A stretch of 64,000 nt of DNA from Flabesymbios commensalis. Lineage: Eukaryota; Annelida; Polychaeta; Terebellida; Flabelligeridae. Positions within the stretch are counted from its first letter, which is position 1. The number at the start of each line of letters is the position of its first letter. The stretch is from contig OZ024914.1 in NCBI GenBank assembly GCA_964017125.1, forward strand, positions 15,913,508 to 15,977,507, written 5' to 3'. The position numbers and the translations under genes are program-made. Below are positions 21,483 through 36,400 of this stretch, piece after piece. The notes under the pieces are model-generated. The model was not told the DNA's origin. It made no database searches and saw only the letters and a program-made list of their open reading frames with translations.

Positions 21483-24400
21483 GATGTGTTGAAGTATGAA
21501 TCTAAGGATTACAAGTTCCCGTTTATGGATCCTACACTCAGTTGGGATAAGAGGGTAGATGACCTTGTGGGGCGTTTGACCTTGGATGAGATCAGCCCTC
21601 AGACAGTGGCTGCTGACCTGACACCGGAGATACCACGGCTGGGAATCAAACCGTATGCCTGGGACACAGAGTGTATTAGAGGACAGGATCATACTAATAC
21701 CACGGCATTCCCTCATTCCATAGGTCTATCTGCCACGTTCAGGTGAGATACCTTTATAGTTAGTCTTCTTGCTGAGAGGGGTCCTGTGTGCATTTTCAGG
21801 TCCCTTAAGTTTCTATTAAAAATCGTTTAGGGGACCAACACAGGAGTAAAATAAACTTGGGTAGGCATGCTGGATCATGGTAGCAACTCAGGAAAACGAT
21901 TTTCAAAATGGCCGCCAGAAGCCATTCTGGAAAACCTATATGTCTATATCTTTTGCACCAGTTGGCCGATTGGGATGACCAAAATGTCTAGTATGAGGTT
22001 TTTTAGGGCGATGAATCGATTGGAAAGGGTTTTGAAATGACCTGAAATAAGGATCATGCAAAATTCAAAATGGTCGCCATTCTGCTTCATCAAAGTTTAT
22101 TTTTATCTTGATTTATAATTGCCACAGCTGTGCGAGCATTGGTCCTCGTGCAATCCCACTACTCTCCACGAGTGGTACCATTTTGATCAGGGGACTCCTG
22201 TGAATGATAATAACGATGTTACCAGAAAGTAATTGGGGCGTGATATGGGTTTCGGCCATTTTTTAAAATTGCATGGCGCAACGAAAATCTAATTTGGACA
22301 ATATCTCCAGCTCTAATTTGCATAGAATCATAATTTTGTTTATATGTTTTCATAGTCGAAGAATTGAATGACATTATTTATAGAAAGATTGGGTCATTCC
22401 TATGTTGCGAATTCGGAAAAATCCAAGATGGCTGCCAGCAAAAATATTTTTATGACAGAATCACGATGTCTATTGAAAACCAAATTATATTTGCTAACAT
22501 TCTATACAAATAATAAAATGGTATAGTAATGAAGACAGGTATGGTTATAAAAGATATCTTTGTGTCTCTGAGTTTCTATTTTATGCAGTTATCGTCCAGA
22601 AATACGTATTAATATCCTATGATGGAATTTTAGCTGGGCCATTATCTCGTGGTACTAAAGACATGCATAGTTACTTCGTGTATTTAAACTGTCATGTATA
22701 GCTAACATTGGAAATCGTATAATATGTCCCTATTGTCATTCCATTTGTGTGAAAACAAAAAAATGTACAAAATAATTATTGGTGTTACAAATATAGAGGC
22801 ATGTTCAAAATCCAAATCATCCATGTCTCCAGTTATCCTTTGTTACAACATGTGGGGCTGGGGCAAACATAGCTCTCTGTGAACCAAGGAGTCTTCTGGT
22901 GAAGGGGCGTCTAATTTAACTACAGCGAGAATGAATACATACATGCATGATTACAGAAATATGCACACTCTTCCATCTGATAAAAAGCACGATAAATGTG
23001 CTGAAGCAGTTTTGCCGTTTCAATGCACTGGTGGTGTCACAGTATGTGAATATAGGGAAATCTGCGAGTCCTGTAGAGTATTGTGCTGTGAAGTCTTTGT
23101 CCAGTACACTCATACTAATTCACCCCTCCCCCCTGGCAATCCTGTTTTTCGTTCAATATGACTACCATCAACTGCAAAAGATGTGTAGCTGATAAGCGTC
23201 TTTCGGCTATATAGAATATTTGTATATTCACAAGATATATTTCATATATCTTGTAAATACACATTGTTACTACACATCAAACAAAATATATTGCAGCTAC
23301 TTACTCTGTAACAAAAAAATCAGTACCACACGGGCAGGCATACGTTTAATAATTTGTGAAAGCTGAGAATCAAATACTTGCGGAAAATAGGATATTGGGC
23401 CATCAGAATCATTAAAGAGAAGTACATCATTCACAGATGCGGATTTGAGTTCACTGTTGCACTATGCGCATGTGCCCTGATACACATGTAATGTACTAAA
23501 TATCAGATGGTTATATGGAAACAGGGATATATGCACACCTCCAATGGAGGTGTGCATATATCCCTGTTTTTTTTAATTAAAACCTGCGATGTGTGCAATA
23601 TTTGACTTTTTGAAACACTACTCTAATAAAGAGCCCATCCCCATGTAATCTCAGGAGCTATTCTAATTAATGCCCTCCACCCCCCCCCCGTCGTTTACTA
23701 GAATAAATACGGTATTTCATATAGATTTGTGTTGTTTTCCGCGTTCCTTCTCCAGCACGGCTCGCAATTTGTGTATGGTCATCTACACCATCTAGTTCAT
23801 CAGAGAGTTTGCTCAACGTTTGTTGTAGTTGAGCCTAAAAGACTAATATAATCCCATTATGTAAATTAGTGGTTTCATTTTCCCGGTTACCCGGATACTA
23901 AAGTGTAACGTGGTCAGCTCAAATATGATTCTATATGTTAGTTAAAACCCGGGGTAATGCCCACATTAGATTGTGAACATTGGGTATCACGACTCAAATT
24001 TTATGACAGGCTGGTAAGGGAGTCACATATACATGTTCAAATACACGAAGAAGTGTTTTCTAAACATTTTGTCGGTGGCCATCTTGAATTTTATTCAAAT
24101 CCAATAATGTTCCAGTATGTTTTTTTCCATTCGAATTATTAAGCCACAAAACATAGGTGTAGACACCAGAATTGTGATTATATCCCATTTTTGCAACTCG
24201 AGCCCCAGGATATCAAAACTCATTCTGGATATTAGGCTGGTAACTGCACGCAATGTACAAGTTCAGAAACAAAAAGCAATAGTCAATAACCATGCATGTA
24301 CTCAGTCCTATAATAATTGTTTATACAATGTCAGCAAAATAATTTGGTTTTCAAAATACATAGTAAAGACATTGTGATTTTGTCAAAGAAAAATAGTTAT

Positions 24401-27400
24401 GTGGGCATTTTGCAAGTTTGCCATACAGAAATGCCCCAATATTTTAAATTTGCCTTATGGTATTGCTCCAGTATGTTTTAAGTGATTTCACGCGATTTGT
24501 TGACCCCATAAGACATAGGTGTAGACACTAGAATTGTGATTCTATGTCAATTAGAACCCGATATATTGGTTAAATTGCAACTTAGAATTTATCAATATTA
24601 CATATTTCTGGACGATAACTGCATACCATATTATAGGCCTAAAAGATCACGAGAGACACAAAGCTATCTATTATAACCATACCTGTCTGATTTACTGTAA
24701 CATTTTAACATGTCAACAACTTTTGTTTTCAAAATAAACATTCAGATTTTGTCATCTTAAATTTTTCCGAATTCGCCATATAGGAATGATCCAATATTTT
24801 TGTAAGTGGTTTCATTCGATTTTTGACCCTGAAAACATAGGTGTAGACACCAAAATTATGATTCTATGTCATTCAGAAGTGGAAATATTGTCCAAATTAG
24901 ATGGCGGCCATTTAAAAAAAAGTGGCCTAAACCCATATCGCGCCTCAAAGTTATTCCTCGTAACATCGCTAACAACATTCTCAGGAAGATCAAAATGGAG
25001 AGTGGTGGGGGGTGCATGGTGACCAATTCTAGCCCATGGACTACCTGTGCCAATAATAAATCAGCATGAGTAAAAATATAATTTGCTCAAGTAAAAATGG
25101 CGGCCATTTGAATTTCGCATAATCCTTACTTCAGGTCATAATAAAACCCTTTCCAATCGATTCACCACCCTGAAATTCCTGCTATAGGACATTTTGATCA
25201 TCAAAATTGGCCAACTGGTGCAAAACATATTGACATATAGGTTTTTCAGAATGGCTTTTGGCGGCCATTTTGAAAATCGAGTTGCTACCATGATCCAGTA
25301 TGTCTACCCAATTTTTTTTTACTCCTGGGGTGGTCCCCTAAACGAATTTTAACAGAAAATTAGGGGACCTAAAAAGGCACACAGGATCTCTCCCCCCCCC
25401 CCCCCTAAGCCATTGGATTTAGCAGCATTCCCTCATTCCATAAGCCCTGGAACGTGAGACACCAACACCACAGCTTTCCCTCACCCACAGGCACGGCTGC
25501 GACGTTTAGGTGAGACACCACAGCGTTCCCTCACTCCACGTAACCGTAGCATGATTATGATAAGTTATATAAAGCACAAACGTTCAATTGAATTTTTCTT
25601 TCCCACAATAACAGAGAGCAAAGTTATATGACAGTCTGTCAGCCAGAAACTGCAAACCTCCGCCGAAGTTAATCATCGTAATCCGGGATCTGTGTCCGGA
25701 CTCCGGACTCGTGTTCCCCTAAATTTAACCGATTGTTCCTTGGCCCGAAACACACTTCTGGTGAAAATTGACATGCAAATCCGTGCTTTCAATCGGACAG
25801 ACAGAATGACAGTCCAGCCAATAACATAACTTTCCTGGCGGAGGTAATTGTACAAATATGCAAACGATTTGGAAATATATGTTGAGTACTATGTTAACCC
25901 TTTCAAGCCTGAATTTACCATTGTCATCCACCATTGTCATCCACTACAAGCCGCGAATTGCTCTCGCAATTCTCGACTTGTAGTGGATGAAGATGATTCG
26001 AAGTGGGTGAAAAAATATAAGGAAAATTGCCATGTATTGGCAAATCAGTTTCATGGAAATTTTCATTATAAAACCCTTGGTTGTAGGAAAATTAACGCTG
26101 TTTTCAGGGATGTAAAATGATGCTTTAATGCATTGTGAGGGCTTAAAGGGTTAAATAAGTATGTCATATGATAGGCAGATGGTGTTCAATACAGCAGTAG
26201 TTCAATTATGCACTTTTCAGCAAAGGACTACTGTATGATGTCGCTGAAGCCATATCACTGGAGGTTCGTGCGCATTTCAACAATGCTAAGAAGACACCGG
26301 CCGCCAACAGATCGTTTGGTCTCAGCTGCTTTAGTCCTGTTATCAACATTATGCGGCATCCATTATGGGGGAGAAATCAGGTCAGTGCTAACCAAACAGG
26401 AGATGTTGAAACAATGGTGATTTAATACTAGTCCAGCGTGGCAGATGATGGACTAACATTAAATACCCATTGTTCAATGTCAGTTGTTTGCTGGGTGGCT
26501 TAAGTCGCGATCTAATAAATACTAATACCTAGACTTTGAAATGTAACAGTTTACCTGAGATGGCGACATTGTCATTAATAAATGTATACAAAATACGCTA
26601 ATATAGCGTATAATAAAGTCTTTATTTAACCTGAGGAAATAATGAGGAACTGGTGGTTAACAATAGACAGATAGCTATTTAGACGATAAGTCTATGCAGA
26701 CTTATGCGTCATTAAAAATAAACAGTATAAAATATATCATTAAAGAAAATGCATTGTTTTACAAAATAAAATAATTCAACATTACTTTAAATATATATAC
26801 TCCAATGACAATCATAGTTGTTATTTTTAATATAATCATTCTGTCCGAAGGAAACTTACGGAGAATGTCCCTACCTGAGTGGAACACTGGTGCAGAACTT
26901 TGTACGAGGTTTACAAGGAAACAACTCACGTTATGTGCGAGTTAACGCCGGATGTAAACACTTTGATGTTCATGGAGGACCTGAAAACATCCCTGAATCC
27001 AGGTTCTCATTCAATGCAAACGTAAAAAAACTTTGTATTCTACATTTTGGAAAAAATGTATAATTTATGTGCAGAAGTGGAGAATATGGTAGCACCTTCT
27101 TGAAAGTGTTAAAATTACAATTTGATCATTGTAGAATGCTTCAGTAATCAGTAATTTATCTCCATGATGCTGGAAGTGAGATATGGATTTTATTTGTTTT
27201 ATTTGTTTTATTTTTAGCTCCCGCCGTCACCGTAGGTGAGCGAAGGGAGCTATGGATTCTACCTCCGTTTTTTTTTGGCCTCTTCTTTTGCCTATAACTT
27301 TGTGAGAAAATAAGCTAGGATAACAATTTTTGGTATGTGGGTTACTTCCAGGTGGCTAATGGACGGGTTAAAATATTTTTAATCTGAATTCAATACGCAA

Positions 27401-30400
27401 GGTTGCAGAGGAGAAAATGATGATGTGACGGCGTTGGGCCGTTGGGCCGTTGGGCCGTTGGGCCGTTGGGCCGTTGGGCCGTTGGGCCGTCCGTAAACAA
27501 TTCGTTTCCGGAGCATATCTCTGAAAGTACTTGTCCGCTTGTCTTCAAATTTTACACACAACACCCCTATGGGGTCTAGTTGTGCCTTTTGGGGTATTTG
27601 AACTTTGACCTACTTCTGGTTCAGAACTATGACCTATTTAGCCGTTTTGACGCGCACTTCGTTTCCGGAGCAGATCTCGAAAAGTACTGGGCCGAAGACA
27701 GTCATATTGCACATACATGTTCTCTAAGGTCCCTAGTTGTGCCTTTTCAGGTTTTTGGACCTTGACCTTGAAGTTGACCCAGCACTTTGACCTAATTTAT
27801 AACATCGGTAAATCCGACTGAAAGATTTTGCGGAATATCATGAAAACCGCTCAAGATAGCTACACCATTACTATGAAACAAATTGTGAGGTTTCAGGAGA
27901 GGATGCATCTTGAAAAATTTCAAGTCGATAAAATTAAAAATGGCCGCCTATCGGCCATTATTCACCTCGACAGGCCTGATATTGCGGAATATCATGAAAA
28001 CCGCTCAAGATAGCTACACCATTAATATCAAATAAATTGTAAGGTTTCAGGAGAGGATGCATCCTGAAAAATTTGAAGTTGATAAAATTCAAAATGGCCG
28101 CCTATCAGCCATTATTCACCTCGACAGGCCTGATATTGTGGAATATCATGAAAACCGCTCAAGATATCTACACCATTACTATAAAACAAATTGTAAGGCT
28201 TCAGGAGAGGATGTATTTTGAAAAAAATCATTTTGTCAAAGTTCAAAATGGCCGCCAACAGGCCTGATATTGTGGAATATCATGAAAACCGCTCAAGATA
28301 TCTACACCATTACTATAAAACAAATTGTAAGGCTTCAGGAGAGGATGTATTTTGAAAAAAATCATTTTGTCAAAGTTCAAAATGGCCGCCAATCGGCCAT
28401 TATTCACTTTCACATGGCCGTTATTTGGTAAACCGTGCTAGATGGCTAGACCACTACTATAAAACAAAATGTGTGATTTCAGGAGAGGATGCATCTTGAA
28501 AAAATTCGACTTGATAAAATTCAAAATGGCCGCTTATCGGCCATTATTCACTTTCACATGGCCGTTATTTGGTCAACCGTGCTAGATGGCTAGACCATTA
28601 CTGTAAATCGAAATGTGAGATTTCAGATGAGGATGCATCTTGAAAAAAATTGACTTGATCAAATTTAAAATGGCCGCCTTTTCGGCCATTATTCATTTTC
28701 ACATGGCTGATATTTGGTAAACCGTGCTAGATGGCTAGACCATTACCTGATTACTATAAAACAAAGTGTGAGTTTTCGGGGGAGGATGCACCTTGAAAAT
28801 TTTTAACTTACGAATTCAAAATGGCCGACAATCAGCATTATTTACCTCGATAGGCCTGATATCAGGTAAACCGTGCTAGATAGCTAGACCATTACTATAA
28901 AACAAAATGTGACGTTTCGAGAGAGGATGCCTTTTAAAAACTTTCGACTCAATCGAATTCAAAATGGCCGCCTATCGGCCACTATTTACTTTCACATTGC
29001 TGATATTTGGTAAACCGTGTTAGATAGCTGGACCATTACTATAAAACAAAATGTGAGATTACAAGAGAGGATGCATCTTGGAAAAAATTGACTCAATCAA
29101 ATTCAAAATGGCCGCCTATCGGCCATTATTCACTTTCACATAGCCGGTTTTTAGTAACCGTACTAGATGGCTAGACCATTACTATAAAACAAAATGTGAG
29201 ATTTCAGGAGAGGATGCATCTTGAAAAATTTTGACTTGATCAAATTCAAAATGGCCTCCTTTAGGCCATTATTCACTTTCACATGGGCGATATTTGGTAA
29301 ACCGTGCTAGATGGCTAGACCATTACTATAGAATGAAACGTGAGATTTCAGCTGAGGATGCATCTTGGAAAATTTTGACTTGATCAAATTCAAAATGGCC
29401 GCCTTTAGGCCATTATTCACTTTCACATGGCCGATATTTGGTAAACCGTGCTAGATAGCTGGACGATTACTATAGAATGAAATGCGAGTTTTCAGCTGAG
29501 GATGCATCTTGAAAAATTCTGACTCGATCAAATTTAAAATGGCCCCCTATCGGCCATTATTTACTTTCACATGCCCAATATTTTGCAAACTGTGTTAGAT
29601 GTTAGTCCATCACTATAAAACAAAATTTGAGGTTTCGGGGGAGGATGCACCCTAAGTTTTTAACTAATTTATATCGAATTCAAAATGACCGTAAATCAGC
29701 TATTAGTCAACTCGATTGGCCTGATATCGGGTAAACCATGCCAGATAGGTAGACCATTACTGGGATACTGATTAGGATCATTAATTTCAATGGAGGTTTG
29801 CAATCTCTGACAGACTGTCTAGTTCTTATCTTACTCTTAGACTGGGCTTCTTAGACCTAGTTGTCTTGCGTCTTGATTTTTGACCTAGACTAGGACTACA
29901 TTAATAACCCTATACAACATTGCTTAAATCAAATTCTAATTCGTCGCGGGAGCTCCTGGACTTATGTAGTCTTGTTAAATATATTTTTACAGGATTTTCA
30001 CAGATTCATTTTACTTTTTTACATCAATTCTTCATTTATATATTAATCTTATTTATATGTATATATTTACCTTATTTGACAATTTTGCTTTTAAATATAC
30101 TGTAAATCTATCAATTTTGCTATTAGGTGTCTATGAGAGATTGGAGAATGACGTTTTTACCCCAGTTTAAGATGTGTGTGGAAGCTGGGTCTTACAGCTT
30201 AATGTGCAGCTATAACAGGTATAACTTACTGGCACGTTAATATAGCTCACATAAGACTAAGGTGTTATATGTCGTCGCCCAGATGCAGCAGCGGATGTGT
30301 TGAGAATTATACCCCACGCTACTCATTTTTTTACTAGCATACAAAATAAAAAACAAGCGTGTTGCCACGCTGCGCAGGCTTATTGTTACTATGAAAACGA

Positions 30401-33400
30401 GTCTTTGAACTGAGACAAGTGAGACAACATATTTATTTGAAACATTCCAATGCTAGTTTGTTATAAAATACTTCTGATACATTTCTTTCTCAAATAATAT
30501 GTCGTTTATATTTTAATGAACAATAATATGTCGACAAATCAATTCCAAATTTCAAAACATTTTTTATATTTCAAGTTGATCGCGTACTGTCCAAAAGATA
30601 TTGATCGTGAAAAATGAAAAATGACTTAAATGACTGTATTTTTAACAAGAAATAAATTATGCATAATTATGTTTTTGTTGTTTGTTTGTTTTATTGATAG
30701 CATTCGAGGTGTACCTGCATGTGCAAACCACCAGCTGCTCACTGACATCACCAGAAAGGAATGGGGTTTCAAGGGTTACATCGTCAGCGATGCTGGTGCC
30801 ATTTCCAACATTGTATCAGCACATCACTACCTGAACAACAGTGTGGACACAGTAGCGGCGTCTATCAAAGCAGGGTGTAACTTAGAATTGGGATCAAACG
30901 TATTCTTGTCTCAAAATGACGCTGTTAAAAAAGGTAAAAATTTAATTTTAAAATATGAAACAACGTAATATAATTCTCAAGCTTCAACCATTTAAACGCC
31001 AAGTTTTTTAATTTAAACTTTCAACCACTTGAAGTTGTGCCTCGCTGACGTGATTCACAACTTCGAGCGAGTGAAAATTATTCAGATTTGTCAAAATGGA
31101 GATCAACGGTTTCTGAAATCGCGTTGATAGATGTCACGTTTTATCTTCGACATGTTCAAAAGCTGGTGTTTGATATGCTAATAAAAAATAAATAACAATT
31201 ATAATCATGACAGGTGGTAATGGTTTAATTGTTACTATTGCCATAGGTTCTTTTATTGTCACTTTGAAGAACGAATTTTAAGATATAATTCAATTAATAA
31301 CACAAATAAAGGTGGTGACAAGCGTGTAAAATGAAGTTAACGACGATAAATTATATATTATAAAAACATTATAAGTGATCATGAACAACTTGTCTCTGGT
31401 AACAGGTAAATTATCAGAACAGGATGTGAGAGATAACGTCAAGCCTCTCTTCTACACGCGCATGCGCCTAGGAGAGTTTGATCCGGCAGACATGGTACCG
31501 TATAACAAAATCACGATGGCTGAGGTACAGAGTCCAGCTCACAGAGAACTGGCCATACAGGCGGCAACCATGTCATTTGTCCTGCTGAAAAATACCAACA
31601 ACGCCCTCCCGATCCGGGCGAAGATGTCTAGAGTGGCGGTGAGTTTTAATGTTAACACAGATCGTGGATACAAATTTGAATACATGTGCGATGCGCTCAC
31701 AATGGGACACGGCTCCACTATCAGGGCCGTATCCAGGTTTTTGGTGTCTGTAACCCCCCTGTATATCCACAAATTGCGTTTTGCTGTAGAGTAAGCCTTT
31801 ATGCACCATTTAGAGCCTTGTTTTTACAAAATTGCATGTGAACATGCTTCCAGACGCCGCGCCCGAGCCTATTACCGGATGGTTTTCCTGTAACCTGGTA
31901 ACACTCCCGTTGTCTATGTCTGGATACAGTCCTGACTATGAACACTTCAACAGCATAGGATAATCACAACTGGACTAAAAATTAGCAGAAATTGATAAAA
32001 ATGTGACCTATGATACTTTGTTTTAAATAGACAATTATAGTAAAATATTACAGAGAGGGACGTGACGCAATGGCTTAGAGCGCGGAGCATTGCTAATGTC
32101 ACTGCCTGCCGTGCGGTTTTGAATCCCGCTTGGTGCAGGATTTTCAGAGAATTATCATGTTACTCCCCTCTAAATATTGGGATATTATTTCGATGGTGTT
32201 TCCTTGGGCAAGACACTTCACCCTTGACTCAAGTGTAAATGAGTACCTGGTAGGACAGAGATGACAATGTGTGTGATTAGTTCCTATAGCGCCGAAATGG
32301 TTGCAGGTGTTGTATGCTCCAAATAAGGGAGATGAAATGGTACATAAACGAAAAGGTCCAGTGACCAGGGGTAATATGTGTGAAGCGCACAGACCATTAT
32401 ATGTGCGCTATATAAGAACTCACAATTATTATTAATATTATTCTTATTATTAGAGCCAGTTTGAATTGTTGGAGATGCACTTATTTCAAAAGCAGACATT
32501 GCCGGATATTTATCGAGTGTTGAAATAAGTAAGCCATAAGGTTTGCCACCATAAAATGTCGTTTGGAATATATTTGTTCGTATTAACATGATTAATCTTT
32601 TGTTGAAATTATGTGCGAATCAACGATGACCCCTAAATATTACTTTACATGATATTCTGTTTCACTACACAAGCTCCACTGTTTTCAGATCATAGGACCG
32701 ATGGCGCACAACCCTGAACAGCTTTTCGGGGACTACGCTTCTGACTTTCTACCGCAGTTCACAAAGACACCCTGGGAGGGCCTGCAGGAGTTGGGTCACA
32801 GCGCCGTCAAAGCTCCGGGATGTTATGACACACATTGTGAGAATTACGATCCAGAGAGTGTGATGCAGGCTGTACAGGGAGCGGACACCACTATAGTGTG
32901 TCTGGGGACGGGACAGGATGTGGAGAGTGAGGGACATGACAGACAATACCTGGACCTACCTGGAAAACAACTACAACTGTTACAAGATGCAGTGGAGTTT
33001 GGTGAGTGAACGACTCCATTGAAGCTAGGGCGGGGGCCCTAGTGAAGTGGTTAAAGCTGCCTGCTTGGAAAGTCGGAGATCGCGGGTTTGAACCCTACTC
33101 TGGCCTTGAAGTTTTAAAGAAAATGTTATTGCCCGCTCACTCGTGAATATTTAATATTGTGGGGATCCTCCGTGAGTGACAGAGAGGTAGCGTGCTCGGC
33201 TTCTGACCGCCAAGGCACAAATTTCGGATCTTTTGTTGGAAGGGCAGTGTCATCTCATTCATCTCACCATCCTCAGGAGGTTCTCCTGGCCTGATTTAGC
33301 CTATATACAAAGGTGGCCAAATGTCCCATTTATTTCATTTATATTTAAGCTATTTGTCCCAACATTGAAACTATAGTCAATTCGGGACAATGTATGATAA

Positions 33401-36400
33401 TATGCTGAAATGATTAGCAGCATCTAGACAATCTAATGTGGATCACTTGGAAATTATTTATTCCCTCTGCTGTGGAGATTATATTTTTGGTCGTGTAGTT
33501 TTTTTTGTGTGTGTGTATATCAGCAAGATTACGTACACAGTAACGAACGGATTTACATGAACATTTTACCAAAGGTGTTTTTCGGGCTAAGGAACGAACC
33601 ATTAAAAGCGATATATAAACAGTGTCATATATATTAATAATAATATGATTTGCATCTTGAACAACATGAACAATGTGTTCGCAAATGACTACCGATAGCG
33701 TTACTGTACTTTTCTTTGATTTGCTTCTAAAGCTCAAGGAAAGCCGATCATTTTACTGTTGTTTAACGCTGGACCCCTTGATGTGACGTGGGCCAAGTTA
33801 AGCCCTGATGTTGACGTGATCATGGCGTGTTTCTTCCCCGCTCAGTCTACAGGAGAGGCACTGTACCGCAGCTTGACAGCAGCTGATGCTCAGTCTGTAC
33901 CAGCAGCACGTCTACCAGCCACATGGCCAGCCAACCTAGAACAGGTCAGCTTTATGTCATAGTACTCAATCAACATTTTCCTTAACAAGAAGTTCAAAAG
34001 GAGAAGAAACTTTAATCATTGAATCAGCACTAAATATTATACTATACGCATAGGTTCTGTTTTGTTAAAGGGGAGCACTTTAAAAAATACACATTTTAAA
34101 CAGATAACCCTATGCACCCGTGGGGAGGGGGGGGGGGTGAGGGGACAGTCAGGGCCTTTAATATGCATTTCCAAGATGGCCAAGTAGCTTGTAAAGACGA
34201 TATATTTTGAACCGTTGGTTGGATTCAAATTTGAATTTTTGGAGTAGTGTCTTCAAAATTATGGCAATTCTTGTCATTGTAGGGGGCATTTTTTTATTGA
34301 CTAACCATGAAATATCTAACTGGGGTGTTAATATGCTGTTTTCGGGCCCAAAACAATCACATCTTAGACGAGTTAGCATTCAGCTAAAATGGTCATTCAG
34401 TTCAAGTTGTCATTCAGTTCTAGTTGTCATTCATTTCTAGTTGTCATTCATTTCTAGTTGTCATTCATTTCTAGTTCTCATTCATTTCTAGTTGTCATTC
34501 ATTTCTAGTTGTCATTCATTTCTAGTTGTCATTCATTTTTAGTTGCCATTAATTTCTAGTTGTCATTCATTTCTAGTTGTCATTCATTTCTAGTTGTCAT
34601 TCAGTTCTAGTTGTCATTCATTTCTAGTTGTCATTAAGTTCTAGTTGTCATTAATTTCTAGTTGTCATTCATTTCTAGTTGTCATTCAGTTCTAGTTGTA
34701 ATTCATGTCTGGTTGTCATTCAGTTCTAGTTGTCATTAAGTTCTAGTTGTCATTCATTTCTAGTTGTCATTAAGTTCATGTTGTCATTCATTTTTAGTTG
34801 CCATTAATTTCTAGTTGTCGTTCATTTCTAGTTGTCATTCATTTCTAGTTGTCATTCAGTTCTAGTTGTCATTCATTTCTAGTTGTCATTCATTTCTAGT
34901 TGTCCTTAAGTTTTAGTTGTCATTCATTTCTAGTTGTCATTCAGTTCTAGTTGTCATTCATTTCTAGTTGTCATTATGTTCAAGTTGTCATTCAGTTCAA
35001 GTTGTCATTCATTTCTAGTTGTCATTCAGTTCAAGCTGGCATTGCTGACCTAATAAGCAGTTTGAACTGAACGAGAAATCTCAAATGCACCAGCAAAGTT
35101 GATCATAAATTGTGTAAAAATGTCAAAGCCATGCTTACTACTCCCAGATTTGAATTTCCGCTCATTTCTGTTTTTCATCTCAGATTCCACCTATAGTGAA
35201 TTACACAATGGAAGGTCGTACATACCGTTATTACCATGGTACACCCCTTTACCCCTTTGGTTACGGTCTATCATACAGTCAGTTTGATTATGAGGGCTTG
35301 GAGGTTGACCCCCTCAGGCTGACAGCTGGTGGGGAGGTGTCAGTGGCGGTGTATGTCACCAATAGAGGTCCAATGGACGCAGACGAGGTAAGGGGTCAAG
35401 TCATATTAACATTAACCCTTTAACCGCCAAATTATTCAATTTGAATTTTCACCCACTTGAAGTTGTGTCTCGCTGACGCGATCCACAACTTCAACTGAGT
35501 GAAAATTATTCAGATCTGACAAAATGGACGTGGACTATTTTTAAATCTTGCTGATTAATGTCACATTTTATCTTCAGTATGTTTGAAAGCTGATATGGTA
35601 CATGCTAATAAAAAATATAAAAAAACGAAACAAGCGGCACCGGTGGTTAAAGGTTAACTTGTGTCCCAGAACAGTATATAATACGGTTTCATCCATGTTT
35701 CAAACCAAAAAAATGCTTTTAAAACGATAAAATTGTCTGTGATCAATGATCAAATAATTCAATTTGTGATTTGTCTATTTTCCATAAACAAACAAATTTT
35801 TATCATTTCAATTCTATTGATAAATAGAAACAAATAATTCAGCAGGGCTTGCGTTTAAGTACTTTAAGCAGTAAATCTAGCCATTTGAATGCTCATTTTT
35901 CCTTAATTGTTTTCTTTGAAAAATAAACAAAAGGCTAAAAACGGCCATAGAACTGATCATTTCTCGTCTATAACCGTTTCTAACGTTTTAGTTTGACCTT
36001 CAGACAAGAAAAGTGATAAGAGAAATGATCAATTAATTTGCTAAATTGGCATATATTTTATTTAAATTGTAAAAATCTAAGTAAATTTTAGTGACTTGAA
36101 ATTGTAGGTCGCAGTTGCAAGAAACACATGGTATTATTTTTAAAATTTTGCAGTGTTAAAACAAAAATAGTGAGAAGCCGATTGAAATATATTACATTCT
36201 TTAAAACGATTAATGTAGTTTATCCTTCTATATCCTGTCTCAATCTAAGACATTAGTAAGCTTATGTGGGATTAATGCTATTTTGACACAGATCAATATG
36301 TATTGAAATTAGTCTGCTACCGTCTGGTTTATAACAGGGCCCGAGGTTAGGCGATATGATGTAATTATAATACTACTAGCATTATATCATTATGATTGTT

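Larger units (their letters stand above)
21775..25395. mobile_element. 3.6-kb long-TIR (fold-back) DNA element in intron 1 of GH3 copy 2
   Basis: The two ends are inverted copies of each other for at least 600-850 bases: TCCTGTGTGCATTTTCAGGT...GGGACC on the left against GGGGACC...GGCACACAGGA on the right, then AAAATGGCCGCCAGAAGCC against GGCTTTTGGCGGCCATTTT, and further in TTTCTATTTTATGCAGTTAT against CGATAACTGCATACC. The middle contains no transposase frame that I recognise. Diverged arms suggest an old insertion. Superfamily not assigned, because the target duplication could not be defined. Confidence 0.8.

Noticed and set aside
22916-23192. Overlapping frames in the middle of the long-TIR element as a possible transposase
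   Set aside because: Short (65-81 codons), on both strands, without a catalytic motif or a recognisable family.
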